Source: Candidatus Epulonipiscium sp.
GTDB taxonomy: Bacteria > Bacillota > Clostridia > Lachnospirales > Defluviitaleaceae
Assembly (NCBI GenBank): GCA_012518815.1
Contig: JAAYRK010000038.1
Span: 1 to 33,004 of the forward strand
DNA length: 33,004 nt
Reading direction: 5' to 3'
Shown here: in pieces, positions 24,948 through 32,508 of the stretch
Numbering within the stretch: the stretch's first letter is position 1
Layout: each line of letters begins with the position of its first letter
Made by a program: the position numbers and the translations under genes
Notes under the pieces: model-generated
Seen by the model: only the letters and a program-made list of their open reading frames with translations
Told to the model about the DNA's origin: nothing
Database searches by the model: none

Positions 24948-25064
24948 TACCTTTCTAATCGATTATAAAAATACTAAGAACTAGGATATGTCTTAAGCAA
25001 GAAGATTATTACATATTTTATTTATAAATGCAATATAATTTTTTGAATTGTGAGAGAAGTAAAA

Positions 25065-25124
25065 CAGGGGGACGGTTCTTTGCTTCATTCTTTTTAAAGA
25101 ATGAAGCAAAGAACCGTCCCCCTG
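25065..25124. repeat. REP-type hairpin
   Basis: Arms 25065-25093 and 25096-25124 are perfect complements (core GGGGGACGGTTCTTTGCTTC). It lies upstream of speD and downstream of the hemerythrin gene, both on the minus strand, and so could end the hemerythrin transcript. From 24948 to 25064 no certain promoter was identified, though the AT-rich stretch near 25010-25040 is a candidate for the polyamine operon. Confidence 0.92.
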
Positions 25125-25171
25125 CTTCAAAGCACTGTCTTTTTGTTTCAGACCTTACTTTTCACTATTAA

Positions 25172-25573
25172 TTAAAGAGTTTTCACATAATCTCCAATTT
25201 TCTTATCCATGGTTTTTATATGATTAGTAAGCCAGTTAATAACCATTTTATTAGCATTAATTATTACTAAAATATTGCCGCCGCCTTCATTATAATCACT
25301 TTTTAGTTTTGCAAGATCACTAATGAATTTTGCATGGGCTTTCTTTTGGGCATCAAGTTCGGGGTATCCGATTTTTGTCATGTAAGCTTCTTCATCTCTA
25401 AAATGTAGTTTTGTATATTCATCTAAGAAGTCAATCATTTGATTGATATATTCTTTTGCTCTTTGTTGTTTTCCAGCTTCAAATAGTTCATTAGCTTTTT
25501 CAAACCATATTTTGTGCTGCTCATCAATATTTTCAACACCAACAGATAAATCAGGAGTCCACTTTATTGCCAT
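25172..25573 (-). CDS. Bacteriohemerythrin, one iron-binding His replaced
   Basis: This 133-residue four-helix-bundle protein binds O2 at a non-heme diiron site. Expected ligands are seen at H20 (NIDEQHKIWF), H57 and E61 (KLHFRDEEAYM), H80 (KKAHAKF), and H118 and D123 (NHIKTMD). In the HxxxH motif of helix 3 the first His is Gln (Q76 in AQKKAH), so one of the usual five histidines is absent; similar AQK variants occur in some homologues, as far as is recalled. Possible roles are O2 storage, delivery to the flavodiiron enzyme, or sensing. It has its own GGAGG-like ribosome binding site and no operon partner; a REP hairpin follows. Confidence 0.9.
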   Translation of the reverse strand: MAIKWTPDLSVGVENIDEQHKIWFEKANELFEAGKQQRAKEYINQMIDFLDEYTKLHFRDEEAYMTKIGYPELDAQKKAHAKFISDLAKLKSDYNEGGGNILVIINANKMVINWLTNHIKTMDKKIGDYVKTL

Positions 25574-25686
25574 ATAAATCCACCCCTCATAATTATTTTA
25601 ATTATATTGTATAGTTTTTTTAGAATAAATTCAATAGATTTAAAAAATAATGACACATTATGTCGATATTATATGATAGAAGTATT

Positions 25687-25713
25687 GAAGCAAAAGAACC
25701 GTCCCCGTGCTTC
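25687..25713 (-). repeat. Single REP arm
   Basis: GAAGCAAAAGAACCGTCCCC to 25713 is one unpaired arm in the same orientation as the arm at the end of ade. No partner arm was seen within the following 100 bases. It lies between the divergent hemerythrin and XRE-DUF5680 genes. Confidence 0.85.
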
Positions 25714-25728
25714 CCTGTATAACAAAGG

Positions 25729-25773
25729 TAGCAAAATTGCAACCATTAAGTTATGTTTACAACAATTTTGCTA
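25729..25773. promoter_or_regulatory. Inverted repeat, possible autoregulatory operator
   Basis: TAGCAAAATTG (25729-25739) and CAATTTTGCTA (25763-25773) are perfect 11-base inverted repeats separated by 23 bases. They end 15 bases before the ribosome binding site of the XRE regulator gene. A dimeric regulator could bind here, or the pair could form a leader hairpin. Confidence 0.45.
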
Positions 25774-25800
25774 TTGTATTATTATCTTGAGGTGATGAAA

Positions 25801-26472
25801 ATGATTTTTTGTGAAAAACTACAATTACTAAGGAAAAACAAAGGGCTTACACAAGAGGAAATGGCTGAAAGGCTTGATGTATCGAGACAGGCAGTTGCTA
25901 AATGGGAGTCAGGGCAGGTTTATCCGGATATTTCAAATTTAATTCAAATTAGTGATTTATTTAATGTGTCTATTGATTATCTTGTTAGAGATCAGGAGTG
26001 CATGCTAAATATTTCATCTAATAACAAAACAGATCTGGATAAACTGATTGATTTTAGGCTCGAAGCAAATATAAACACATATGCAGCATTTAAGAATGAG
26101 ACAAGTTCAACAAGGCTTGATTCTCACGACTTTAGGTACACAAAAGGACCTTTTACATATCATGATACATATGTTGGCGGAGAAAAATTTGCAGGTCAAG
26201 AGGCGATTTGGGAAGATGGAAAAGCTGTTTATGCAATGAATTATGTAGGACGGGTTTTGGCAGAACAATTTAGTGGAAATTTCTTAAAAGAGGCTCTTAG
26301 AAAGGCAGATAAAAACATGCCTTATAGAGGACCAGAATATTATCAGTCTGGAGAATACTTATATAAGAGCAAAGTTGTAGGTGATTTTACATGGTTTCAA
26401 GGCTATGAAGAAATTTATTGTAATGGCATAAAGGTATATGAGTGCTATTTTCACGGAGGCTTGATTCAGTAA
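25801..26472 (+). CDS. XRE-family regulator with DUF5680 domain
   Basis: The 223-residue product starts with an XRE helix-turn-helix (about 5-60: LRKNKGLTQEEMAERLD, VSRQAVAKWESGQVYPD, LIQISDLFNVSIDYLV). A C-terminal domain follows with the DUF5680 pattern: FRLEANINTYAAF, SRLDSHDFRYTKGPFTY-type text (here TRLDSHDFRY), YVGGEKFAGQEAIWEDGKAV, YRGPEYYQSGEYLYK and FQGYEEIYCNG. DUF5680 probably binds a ligand, unidentified. ATG 25801 is chosen since GAGGTG (25789-25794) is well spaced for it; the ATG at 25795 is too close. The inverted repeat at 25729-25773 may be its operator. A terminator follows. Confidence 0.9.
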   Translation: MIFCEKLQLLRKNKGLTQEEMAERLDVSRQAVAKWESGQVYPDISNLIQISDLFNVSIDYLVRDQECMLNISSNNKTDLDKLIDFRLEANINTYAAFKNETSSTRLDSHDFRYTKGPFTYHDTYVGGEKFAGQEAIWEDGKAVYAMNYVGRVLAEQFSGNFLKEALRKADKNMPYRGPEYYQSGEYLYKSKVVGDFTWFQGYEEIYCNGIKVYECYFHGGLIQ

Positions 26473-26506
26473 AATAAAACTTAAAAAAATAAATTAGATT
26501 ATTTAG

Positions 26507-26538
26507 CTACCATCATAAAGTAAGATGGTAGTTTTTTT
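26507..26538 (+). terminator. Intrinsic terminator of the XRE-DUF5680 gene
   Basis: CTACCATC (26507-26514) pairs perfectly with GATGGTAG (26524-26531), followed by seven T. Confidence 0.88.
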
Positions 26539-26594
26539 ATAAAAATAATTAAAAGAGTATGGGAAATATTGAAAGGCTTACCATGAATAATTAG

Positions 26595-26623
26595 TTGACA
26601 TAAATAGTTGATAGAACTATTAT
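26595..26623 (+). promoter_or_regulatory. Sigma-A promoter of the diguanylate cyclase gene
   Basis: A consensus -35 TTGACA (26595-26600), a 17-base spacer and TATTAT (26618-26623) predict a start near 26630, leaving a leader of about 100 bases. Confidence 0.7.
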
Positions 26624-26732
26624 TAAATAGTAAACATATAAAATGTGTTTAATATGGGTATCAAATTAACTGATTATATCCAATGATGACAAAATTATTT
26701 ACTTTTAAAAATTTTCATCGGAGGTGGACATC

Positions 26733-27881
26733 ATGGGTTTAATTAATAATATAATCTTTAATATATATTCTATTGTAATAATACTAATCATTTATTTTTT
26801 TGCATTTAAATATTTAAGAAAAAATTCTCTATCAGATAAATTTTATATGTTGATATTAAATACTACGATAGTGATGCTTCTTATTGATATCTTAAGCAAA
26901 TTTGATGGGAATAGTTCTATCATTTATGTTGTATTTAATCATATTGGTAATTTCATGCTTTTTCTAATGAGCCCTGTTTTACCTTCATTATGGGTAGTAT
27001 ATGTTCACTATCTGGTATTTCGTGATGAAAAGAGAACCAAAAAATTATTTTATCCTCTTTGTGGTATTAATATAATTAATGCTATTACTTTAATATTATC
27101 TCAATTTTTTGGATGGTTTTATTATATAGATTCGGAAAATGTCTATCATAGAGGTCCATACTTTTTAATTCCTATATTTATTACGGTTATTTTGATATTT
27201 GCATCACTTGCAATAATTTTATCAAACTACAAAAAAATGAATAAAAACTGTTGGCTTTCACTTATTCTATGTACCCTACCTACATTTATTAGCATAATAT
27301 TTCAAGTTAGATTCCACGGAGTATCCCTAATACTAAATAGTGTTGTACTTCCACTATTGGCATTATTACTAACCATTCAAAACCACAATATCTACACTGA
27401 CTACTTGACAGGGGTTAATAACCGAAAAAAGCTTGATAGCTATTTAAAAGAAAGAATTAATTTGTGCAATAAAGAAAAGAGTTTTTCTGCTATTTTAATA
27501 GATATCAATAATTTTAAAGAAATTAATGATAATTATGGGCATAAAATGGGGGATGATGCATTAGAGACAGCAGCAAAATTGCTTAAGAGCTGTATCCGTG
27601 AAAGCGATTTTATAGCAAGATATGGCGGAGATGAATTTTGTGTTGTTTTGGATGTATCAAATAAAAAAGACTTAGAAGCCTTGGTTTGCAGAATAAATAA
27701 ATGCCTTGAAGAATATAATAAGTGCGGTGCCCATCTTTACAAACTTGAGTTTAGTATGGGTTATGCAGTATATGATTATAAAACTCATAAGTGTGTAGAA
27801 GAATTTCTACATCAGATAGATATGTTAATGTATGAGAATAAAAGGGCTTATAAAAACAAATTAAAAGAAATTTGTACTTGA
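26733..27881 (+). CDS. Membrane-bound diguanylate cyclase
   Basis: The N-terminal half (about 1-215) has six to seven hydrophobic segments and no recognised sensor motif; the C-terminal half is a complete GGDEF domain (about 223-380). The active site RYGGDEF (GGDEF at 298-302) and the metal-binding Asp in LIDINNF (D257) are intact, and RESD at 289-292, five residues before GGDEF, is a canonical inhibitory I-site. The enzyme should make cyclic di-GMP from two GTP and be product-inhibited. ATG 26733 follows GGAGGTGG; the GTG at 26724 lies within that site. It is monocistronic behind a strong promoter. No EAL or PilZ gene is near. Confidence 0.93.
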   Translation: MGLINNIIFNIYSIVIILIIYFFAFKYLRKNSLSDKFYMLILNTTIVMLLIDILSKFDGNSSIIYVVFNHIGNFMLFLMSPVLPSLWVVYVHYLVFRDEKRTKKLFYPLCGINIINAITLILSQFFGWFYYIDSENVYHRGPYFLIPIFITVILIFASLAIILSNYKKMNKNCWLSLILCTLPTFISIIFQVRFHGVSLILNSVVLPLLALLLTIQNHNIYTDYLTGVNNRKKLDSYLKERINLCNKEKSFSAILIDINNFKEINDNYGHKMGDDALETAAKLLKSCIRESDFIARYGGDEFCVVLDVSNKKDLEALVCRINKCLEEYNKCGAHLYKLEFSMGYAVYDYKTHKCVEEFLHQIDMLMYENKRAYKNKLKEICT

Positions 27882-27989
27882 TAGCTAATCATAGAAAAGA
27901 TTATATAAGATATTGTACTGTTTAGTGTAGGCTATTCATCTAAACCGTAGAGTAGGTTTTTGCTTCATTAGCGATGGATGATGAATCAT

Positions 27990-28018
27990 TTGCTTGCAAC
28001 AAAGATAAATGATAAAAT
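27990..28018 (+). promoter_or_regulatory. Probable promoter of the second EamA gene
   Basis: TTGCTT (27990-27995), 17 bases and TAAAAT (28013-28018) lie 32 bases before the start codon. Confidence 0.45.
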
Positions 28019-28050
28019 GAGAAATAAAAAAGAAAAAGAGGGAATATTGT

Positions 28051-28464
28051 ATGTGGATATTATTTGCAATACTATCGGCAATTTTTGCGGCACTGACTTC
28101 CATACTGGCGAAAATCGGTATTGAAGGCGTAAACTCTAATCTGGCGACAGCGGTAAGAACCATTGTTGTTGTGATTATGGCATGGTTAATGGTTTTTATT
28201 ACGGATGCACAGGGTGGTTTATCTGCAATCAGCAAAAAGAGCTGGATATTCCTGATTCTATCTGGACTAGCGACGGGTGCATCCTGGATGTGTTATTATA
28301 AAGCTCTGCAGACTGGGGAAGCTTCAAAGGTCGTGCCGATTGATAAATTGAGTGTGGTGATAACGGTTGTTCTTGCATTTATTTTTCTTCATGAAAAAGT
28401 GGATGCCAAAACGATTATTGGCTGTATTATGATTACAGCAGGTACTTTGGTTATGGTCTTATAA
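28051..28464 (+). CDS. Half-size EamA-family transporter
   Basis: This 137-residue protein has four to five membrane helices and is a single EamA domain. It opens with WILFAILSAIFAALTSILAK and has LATAVRTIVVVIMAW, GASWMCYYKALQTGEASKVV (the signature loop of this subfamily) and PIDKLSVVITVVLAFIFL. It ends in GCIMITAGTLVMVL. It probably exports small metabolites as a dimer; substrate unknown. By hand count GC is 25/60 (28081-28140) and 24/60 (28141-28200) against 12/60 in a line of the preceding gene (27481-27540), suggesting acquisition. It differs in sequence from the half-size EamA at 14762. Confidence 0.88.
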   Translation: MWILFAILSAIFAALTSILAKIGIEGVNSNLATAVRTIVVVIMAWLMVFITDAQGGLSAISKKSWIFLILSGLATGASWMCYYKALQTGEASKVVPIDKLSVVITVVLAFIFLHEKVDAKTIIGCIMITAGTLVMVL

Positions 28465-28466
28465 AA

Positions 28467-28507
28467 TTAGGCTCCTATACCCGATATTTCAGGGGTAAGG
28501 AGCCTAA
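28467..28507. terminator. Hairpin between convergent genes, probable terminator
   Basis: TTAGGCTCCT (28467-28476) pairs perfectly with AGGAGCCTAA (28498-28507), with inner ACCC/GGGGT pairing. A T run follows only on the minus strand (TTTTAT past 28467), so it mainly suits transcripts of the nitroreductase gene but could stop both. Confidence 0.7.
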
Positions 28508-28578
28508 TGTATTGGTTAAAGCTTATATTTTGGGTGTTTGATGGATATTTTTATATTACGATATTTTTGGAACAAAGT

Positions 28579-29094
28579 TTAACGATACTTTTCCCAACTA
28601 ACAATCTCTGATATATCCATTCTATTTTTGTTTTCTGGTGCCGTATCTGCAGGATAGCCTATAGGTATAAGTGCTATTACTTCTAAGTTTTCAGGAAGCC
28701 CTAATATCTTATGACACTGCTTTGCATCAAAGGCACATACCCAACAGGTGCCCAGACCTAAATCTGTTGCTGCAAGGGTCATATGATCAATAGCAATAGC
28801 TACATCTATGTTGCAGTGATCCTTGCCATCTTTTCTTTTCCATGATTTTGAATGATCTCCGCATACAACAATAACAGCAGGAGCTGTTTTAAACCATTCT
28901 CTTGGATATGTTTCTGCTATTTTGTTTTTTGTATTTTCATTAGTAACCACAATAAAGTTCCAGGGTTGCTTATTAACAGCCGAGGGTGCTATTCTAGCTG
29001 CTTCAAGAACTTGAAGGAGCTTTTCTTTCTCCACAGGTCTATCTAAATAGCTTCTTACAGAATATCTTTTTTTAGCAAGTTCAAGAAATGACAT
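28579..29094 (-). CDS. Nitroreductase-family FMN protein
   Basis: The 171-residue product is a short nitroreductase-fold flavoprotein. The FMN-binding start RYSVRSYLDRPVEKEKL (about 10-26), the APSAVNKQPWNFIVV segment (about 36-50), the central AIDHMTLAATDLGLGTCWV and the terminal IGYPADTAPENKNR are all family features. These cytosolic enzymes use NAD(P)H to reduce nitro compounds, quinones or other electrophiles; the physiological substrate is unknown. GGAGGAA precedes the ATG. It stands alone, convergent with the EamA gene. Confidence 0.92.
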   Translation of the reverse strand: MSFLELAKKRYSVRSYLDRPVEKEKLLQVLEAARIAPSAVNKQPWNFIVVTNENTKNKIAETYPREWFKTAPAVIVVCGDHSKSWKRKDGKDHCNIDVAIAIDHMTLAATDLGLGTCWVCAFDAKQCHKILGLPENLEVIALIPIGYPADTAPENKNRMDISEIVSWEKYR

Positions 29095-29462
29095 AAAAGA
29101 TTCCTCCTTAGGGATTTTTATTAATAAAATTATTTTATAATTAATACATATGGACTATAAAAAATATATAATAAATAAAAAGCAGTGTCAAAAATATGAT
29201 TCCAAAAGCAGAATGTTTTATTCCATATATAGCATCTTATGTCAAGATATGATATCATATAACATATTGTGGTTGGAATTAATCTGTTTATAAAATGTTT
29301 AAAGACTATTTTGCTGTAAATAAGAAATGAAGTAAAGGCCTATAGGATAAAGTTATGAGAAAGCTTCATGAAATATTTTTGCTTGGGTCAGGGTTTAAGC
29401 TTAAGTGTATAGTCATTTGAAATTTTTTTAAATCATAGAAAGTTGACATAGGGGGGAAGCTT
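29095..29462. other. Intergenic region before the PAP2 gene
   Basis: This 368-base AT-rich gap separates divergent genes. It contains a perfect 14-base palindrome ATATGATATCATAT (29247-29260) that could be an operator. The only strong -35-like box (TTGACA, about 29442) is too close to the start codon for a -10. AGGGGGG provides the ribosome binding site of the PAP2 gene. No coding pattern or RNA structure was recognised in the rest. Confidence 0.4.
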
Positions 29463-30362
29463 ATGGATATAATGTTAGAAATACTTAAGTTTATCCAATC
29501 GTTTTCAAATGATACTTTTGATTTTCTTTTTGAATTGATTACTATGTTAGGAGAGGATTATTTCTTTATTATTGTCACTGCACTTTTTTATTGGTGTTTT
29601 AATAAAAATTTAGGATATAAACTAGCATTTATTTATCTAACAAGTGGAACCATTAATACTATGATTAAGGAAATTATTAAGTTTCCAAGGCCTATTGGAT
29701 ATGAAGGAATTAGATCAATTAGGGTAGAAACTGCAGGGGGTTATTCTTTTCCCAGTGGCCATACCCAGCAAACAACTTCTTTATTTACAACTTTAATGAT
29801 AGTTTTTAAAAAGAAATGGCTTTATTTTGTAGGCATAATATCCATGCTTTTAGTTGCTTTTTCAAGGATGTATTTAGGAGTTCATTGGCCAACAGATGTT
29901 CTTGGAGGCTTGATTATTGGAGTATTGTGGACTATTTTCTCAATTAAATTATTTGATTGGGCTAAAAACAAGGAAAATCCTATACTACTAGGCGTTCTAG
30001 TTATACCTATGTTTGTATGTATATTATTTTTTAAGACATCAACTTATTTTAAGGCTATTGGTACACTGACTACCCTTTGGATTGGCTATATAGTTGAAGA
30101 TAAATATATTAAATATGAAACAAAAGCAGTATGGTGGAAGCAAGTTATTAAAGCTGGAATTGGATTTTTTGGTCTTGTCTTTATTAAAGTATTTGTAAAA
30201 CAGCTTCTCCCATTAAATATCTACAGTGATTTTTTAAGATATGCATTAATGGGATTTTGGATGACAGTGATATCTCCTATAATTTTTCGTGTACTTAATA
30301 TTGAGGAAAGAAAAGAGTTGGGAAAATCCAATAAGCATTCAAAAGAAGTTTTTATGGAATAG
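29463..30362 (+). CDS. PAP2-family membrane phosphatase
   Basis: The 299-residue integral membrane protein carries the three acid-phosphatase motifs: KFPRPIGYEG (motif 1, KxxxxxxRP form, shortened spacing), PSGHTQQTTS (motif 2) and SRMYLGVHWPTDVLGG (motif 3, catalytic His). These motifs lie in the first half between helices; the second half adds about four more hydrophobic segments (from about residue 175), an extension beyond a minimal PAP2 domain. Relatives dephosphorylate undecaprenyl pyrophosphate or phosphatidate at the outer membrane face. The extended type is common in Firmicutes and its substrate is not settled. It ends at a bidirectional terminator. Confidence 0.9.
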   Translation: MDIMLEILKFIQSFSNDTFDFLFELITMLGEDYFFIIVTALFYWCFNKNLGYKLAFIYLTSGTINTMIKEIIKFPRPIGYEGIRSIRVETAGGYSFPSGHTQQTTSLFTTLMIVFKKKWLYFVGIISMLLVAFSRMYLGVHWPTDVLGGLIIGVLWTIFSIKLFDWAKNKENPILLGVLVIPMFVCILFFKTSTYFKAIGTLTTLWIGYIVEDKYIKYETKAVWWKQVIKAGIGFFGLVFIKVFVKQLLPLNIYSDFLRYALMGFWMTVISPIIFRVLNIEERKELGKSNKHSKEVFME

Positions 30363-30389
30363 CTAAAAATTTAAAGACAAGGGAAGTTT

Positions 30390-30420
30390 AAAAATACCGT
30401 GGTTAACCACGGTATTTTTA
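30390..30420. terminator. Bidirectional terminator between convergent genes
   Basis: A perfect palindrome AAAATACCGTGG-TTAA-CCACGGTATTTT sits between the PAP2 and TraB/GumN genes, with A and T runs on either side, so it can end transcription on both strands. Confidence 0.9.
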
Positions 30421-30426
30421 TCAAAC

Positions 30427-31818
30427 TTATTTGATTTGTTCAACTTCATATCCTAATTCTTGTAATCGTGCTACTATACTCGAATCACTCACCATATGAC
30501 CAGCTCCAGCAACTACAAAGTATGTGATTCCATTTTCTGAATTTAAGTATTGAGTTATCTTGTTAGTCATATTCTCATCTCTACCGAAAATTAATTCTTT
30601 ATATTCTCCTTCTCCAATTGATGCTAAATAAGATTCTGTAAAAGCTTCTACATCTCCTTCAATCCATTGATTAAGCCATGCGTCAGCCAAGTTAGCAGCT
30701 TCTTCTTTTAAGGAAGGATCTTCAAGAGATTTTAATGTTTCTATTAATTGATTTTCTTGAAATTCTGATGAAAGGTTATCAAATAAATCTGCTTGAAATT
30801 TTATTCCTTCTAATTCTTTAACAGTTTTACCCATAAATGCTGAATTAATAAGGAAATAATAATCTATACCTAAATTTGCTGAGTAAGCTGAGCTACCAAT
30901 TCCATCTTCTTTTTGCATTACAAGTGAAGATAGCTGTTGTGATAGTGCCCAGGCTTTATAAGTATTATAATGTGATTCTGGTACTCCAAGTTGTGTCATT
31001 ATCTCTTTTAATTTAGCATATGTTTCTTCTGATATATGATCTTTTATAGTACTTCCGTCTGTATATGTCATTTTTGATTGTAAATATTGCAAACCTTCTA
31101 TATCAGATATAATGTCTGCTTCTACTACTAGGGCATCAGAATCCTCAAAAGCTTCTTTTATTTTACTATTCATTGGATAAACATCGTGTTTTGCAAGATG
31201 AATAGAAGCGAGGAGGTAAACTGTATTATTGTCTTTTGATACTTTCCAAAAGAAGCCCGAAGAACCTTTATCAGTTTCAGTAACAATTTTTTCTACAATT
31301 CTTGTAGCAAAAATAGCGGCATCTTCTAAAGTACATATAGCATCTAAATTATAATTATTACCGTCTCCTCTAAGTACAGAGTTTTTAATCATAAAACTGA
31401 TAGCTTTGTCTTTTTCGCTTGCTGCTACTGTCATCGATTCGGGCAACTCGAAGAAGGAAACCCAATTATATAAAGACTCTAGGAAATCTTTTCTTGTTCT
31501 AGATTCAGTCAGTATAAAAGATAATGCAGATATGTCTTTATTTGGTTCTAATTCTAATTTATGCAGCTTCTTTATAAGATTTTTATGCAATTTTGATTGT
31601 GCCTCAAAGCTTAGTGGAGCCTGCATATTGGTGTGCCATTCAATAGGTATAAGCCCCATGCGTTCTCCTTCAAATATAGTTCTGGCTGCCCAAGGGCTAT
31701 AAGTTGCTGTTGTTTGTGCTTGTGATTCATTTGCATATACAGGCATCCACCACAACTGTGGTATGATAACTAATGCTAATAAAAGACTAACAAATTTTTT
31801 TGTAAATTGTTTTTTCAT
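30427..31818 (-). CDS. Secreted TraB/GumN-family protein with SLH-like N-terminal part
   Basis: The 463-residue protein starts with a signal peptide (KKQFTKKFVSLLLALVIIP to YANESQA). The region after it (about 38-190) contains segments resembling degenerate S-layer homology modules, such as YSPWAARTIFEGERMGLIP and MIKNSVLRGDGNNYNLDAIC with TLEDAAIFATRIV. The TraB/GumN domain follows (about 195-463): SGFFWKVSKDNNTVYLLASI with His in SIHLAKHDVYP, DALVVEADI, and the terminal YFVVAGAGHMVSDSSIVARL. This family shares the TIKI/erythromycin-esterase-like metal-protease fold, and the GxH motifs are intact, so hydrolytic activity is plausible but unproven. It is expected outside the cell and perhaps wall-bound. 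Confidence 0.88.
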   Translation of the reverse strand: MKKQFTKKFVSLLLALVIIPQLWWMPVYANESQAQTTATYSPWAARTIFEGERMGLIPIEWHTNMQAPLSFEAQSKLHKNLIKKLHKLELEPNKDISALSFILTESRTRKDFLESLYNWVSFFELPESMTVAASEKDKAISFMIKNSVLRGDGNNYNLDAICTLEDAAIFATRIVEKIVTETDKGSSGFFWKVSKDNNTVYLLASIHLAKHDVYPMNSKIKEAFEDSDALVVEADIISDIEGLQYLQSKMTYTDGSTIKDHISEETYAKLKEIMTQLGVPESHYNTYKAWALSQQLSSLVMQKEDGIGSSAYSANLGIDYYFLINSAFMGKTVKELEGIKFQADLFDNLSSEFQENQLIETLKSLEDPSLKEEAANLADAWLNQWIEGDVEAFTESYLASIGEGEYKELIFGRDENMTNKITQYLNSENGITYFVVAGAGHMVSDSSIVARLQELGYEVEQIK

Positions 31819-31888
31819 ATAATCCCTTCTTTCAAATTTTTTATTTATATATATTTATTTATATATATTAATTTAATAATTTTTTAGA

Positions 31889-32494
31889 TTAATACTCTTT
31901 TTTCGCATATTTATAAAGAGAGAGTAAATATGATATTGTTAAGGATAAAAAAAATACAATTCCTAATTTTATATATGAAGGTTCAAAGGAGTCTAAGGCC
32001 TCCAAAACCATTCCCCATTCCGCGGTAAATATAAATAATATGGTAAAAAATCCAATTGATAAGTAAAAAAGAACTTTTCTTTCAACACAAAAGCTAATAA
32101 ATAGCCAAAGGGCATGGATTATTAACGCTACTATAGCAAGTATAAGATTTTCTTTATAGCCAGACATATGGTACTTTATGCCTAAACAAGAAAAGAGTAG
32201 AGACAATATGTAAGTAATAGCAATGATAATAGGAAGAGTAATAAAAACTGACAAATATGTGCTTGTTACAATTTCAGTGCGTTTAACAGGAAGACTATTA
32301 ATTAGTCTGGCATCAGGATTATTTTGATCAAGATTCCTTATCATAGTAGTTAATATAAAATTTATTAAGATTGCAAGAACTAATAAATTTGTATTTTCTG
32401 AGAGTTTTAATAGCAAGATAAATATACTACCTGCAATCCAAATAAGATAAATTCTTTTAGGGAGCAAAAAAAATCTTTTTATAAGGACTAACAT
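31889..32494 (-). CDS. ABC-2-type membrane permease subunit
   Basis: The product is about 201 residues with six hydrophobic segments and the ABC2_membrane_5-like pattern: an N-terminal LIKRFFLLPKRIYLIWIAG, a loop ARLINSLPVKRTEIVTSTYL (the coupling segment of these permeases, SLPVKR) and a basic C-terminal tail YKYAKKEY. ATG 32494 is chosen because AGAAGG lies just before it and it gives the family N-terminus; the longer open frame overlaps the preceding gene. It lies 14 bases after a similar gene, so the pair probably forms a heterodimeric permease; the ATPase would be outside the window on the right. The substrate is unknown. Confidence 0.82.
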   Translation of the reverse strand: MLVLIKRFFLLPKRIYLIWIAGSIFILLLKLSENTNLLVLAILINFILTTMIRNLDQNNPDARLINSLPVKRTEIVTSTYLSVFITLPIIIAITYILSLLFSCLGIKYHMSGYKENLILAIVALIIHALWLFISFCVERKVLFYLSIGFFTILFIFTAEWGMVLEALDSFEPSYIKLGIVFFLSLTISYLLSLYKYAKKEY

Positions 32495-32508
32495 ATATAA
32501 CCTTCTTT

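Noticed and set aside
25607-25795. Plus-strand open frame before the XRE-DUF5680 gene
   Set aside because: It crosses the REP arm and the inverted repeat, has no ribosome binding site and no protein-like pattern.
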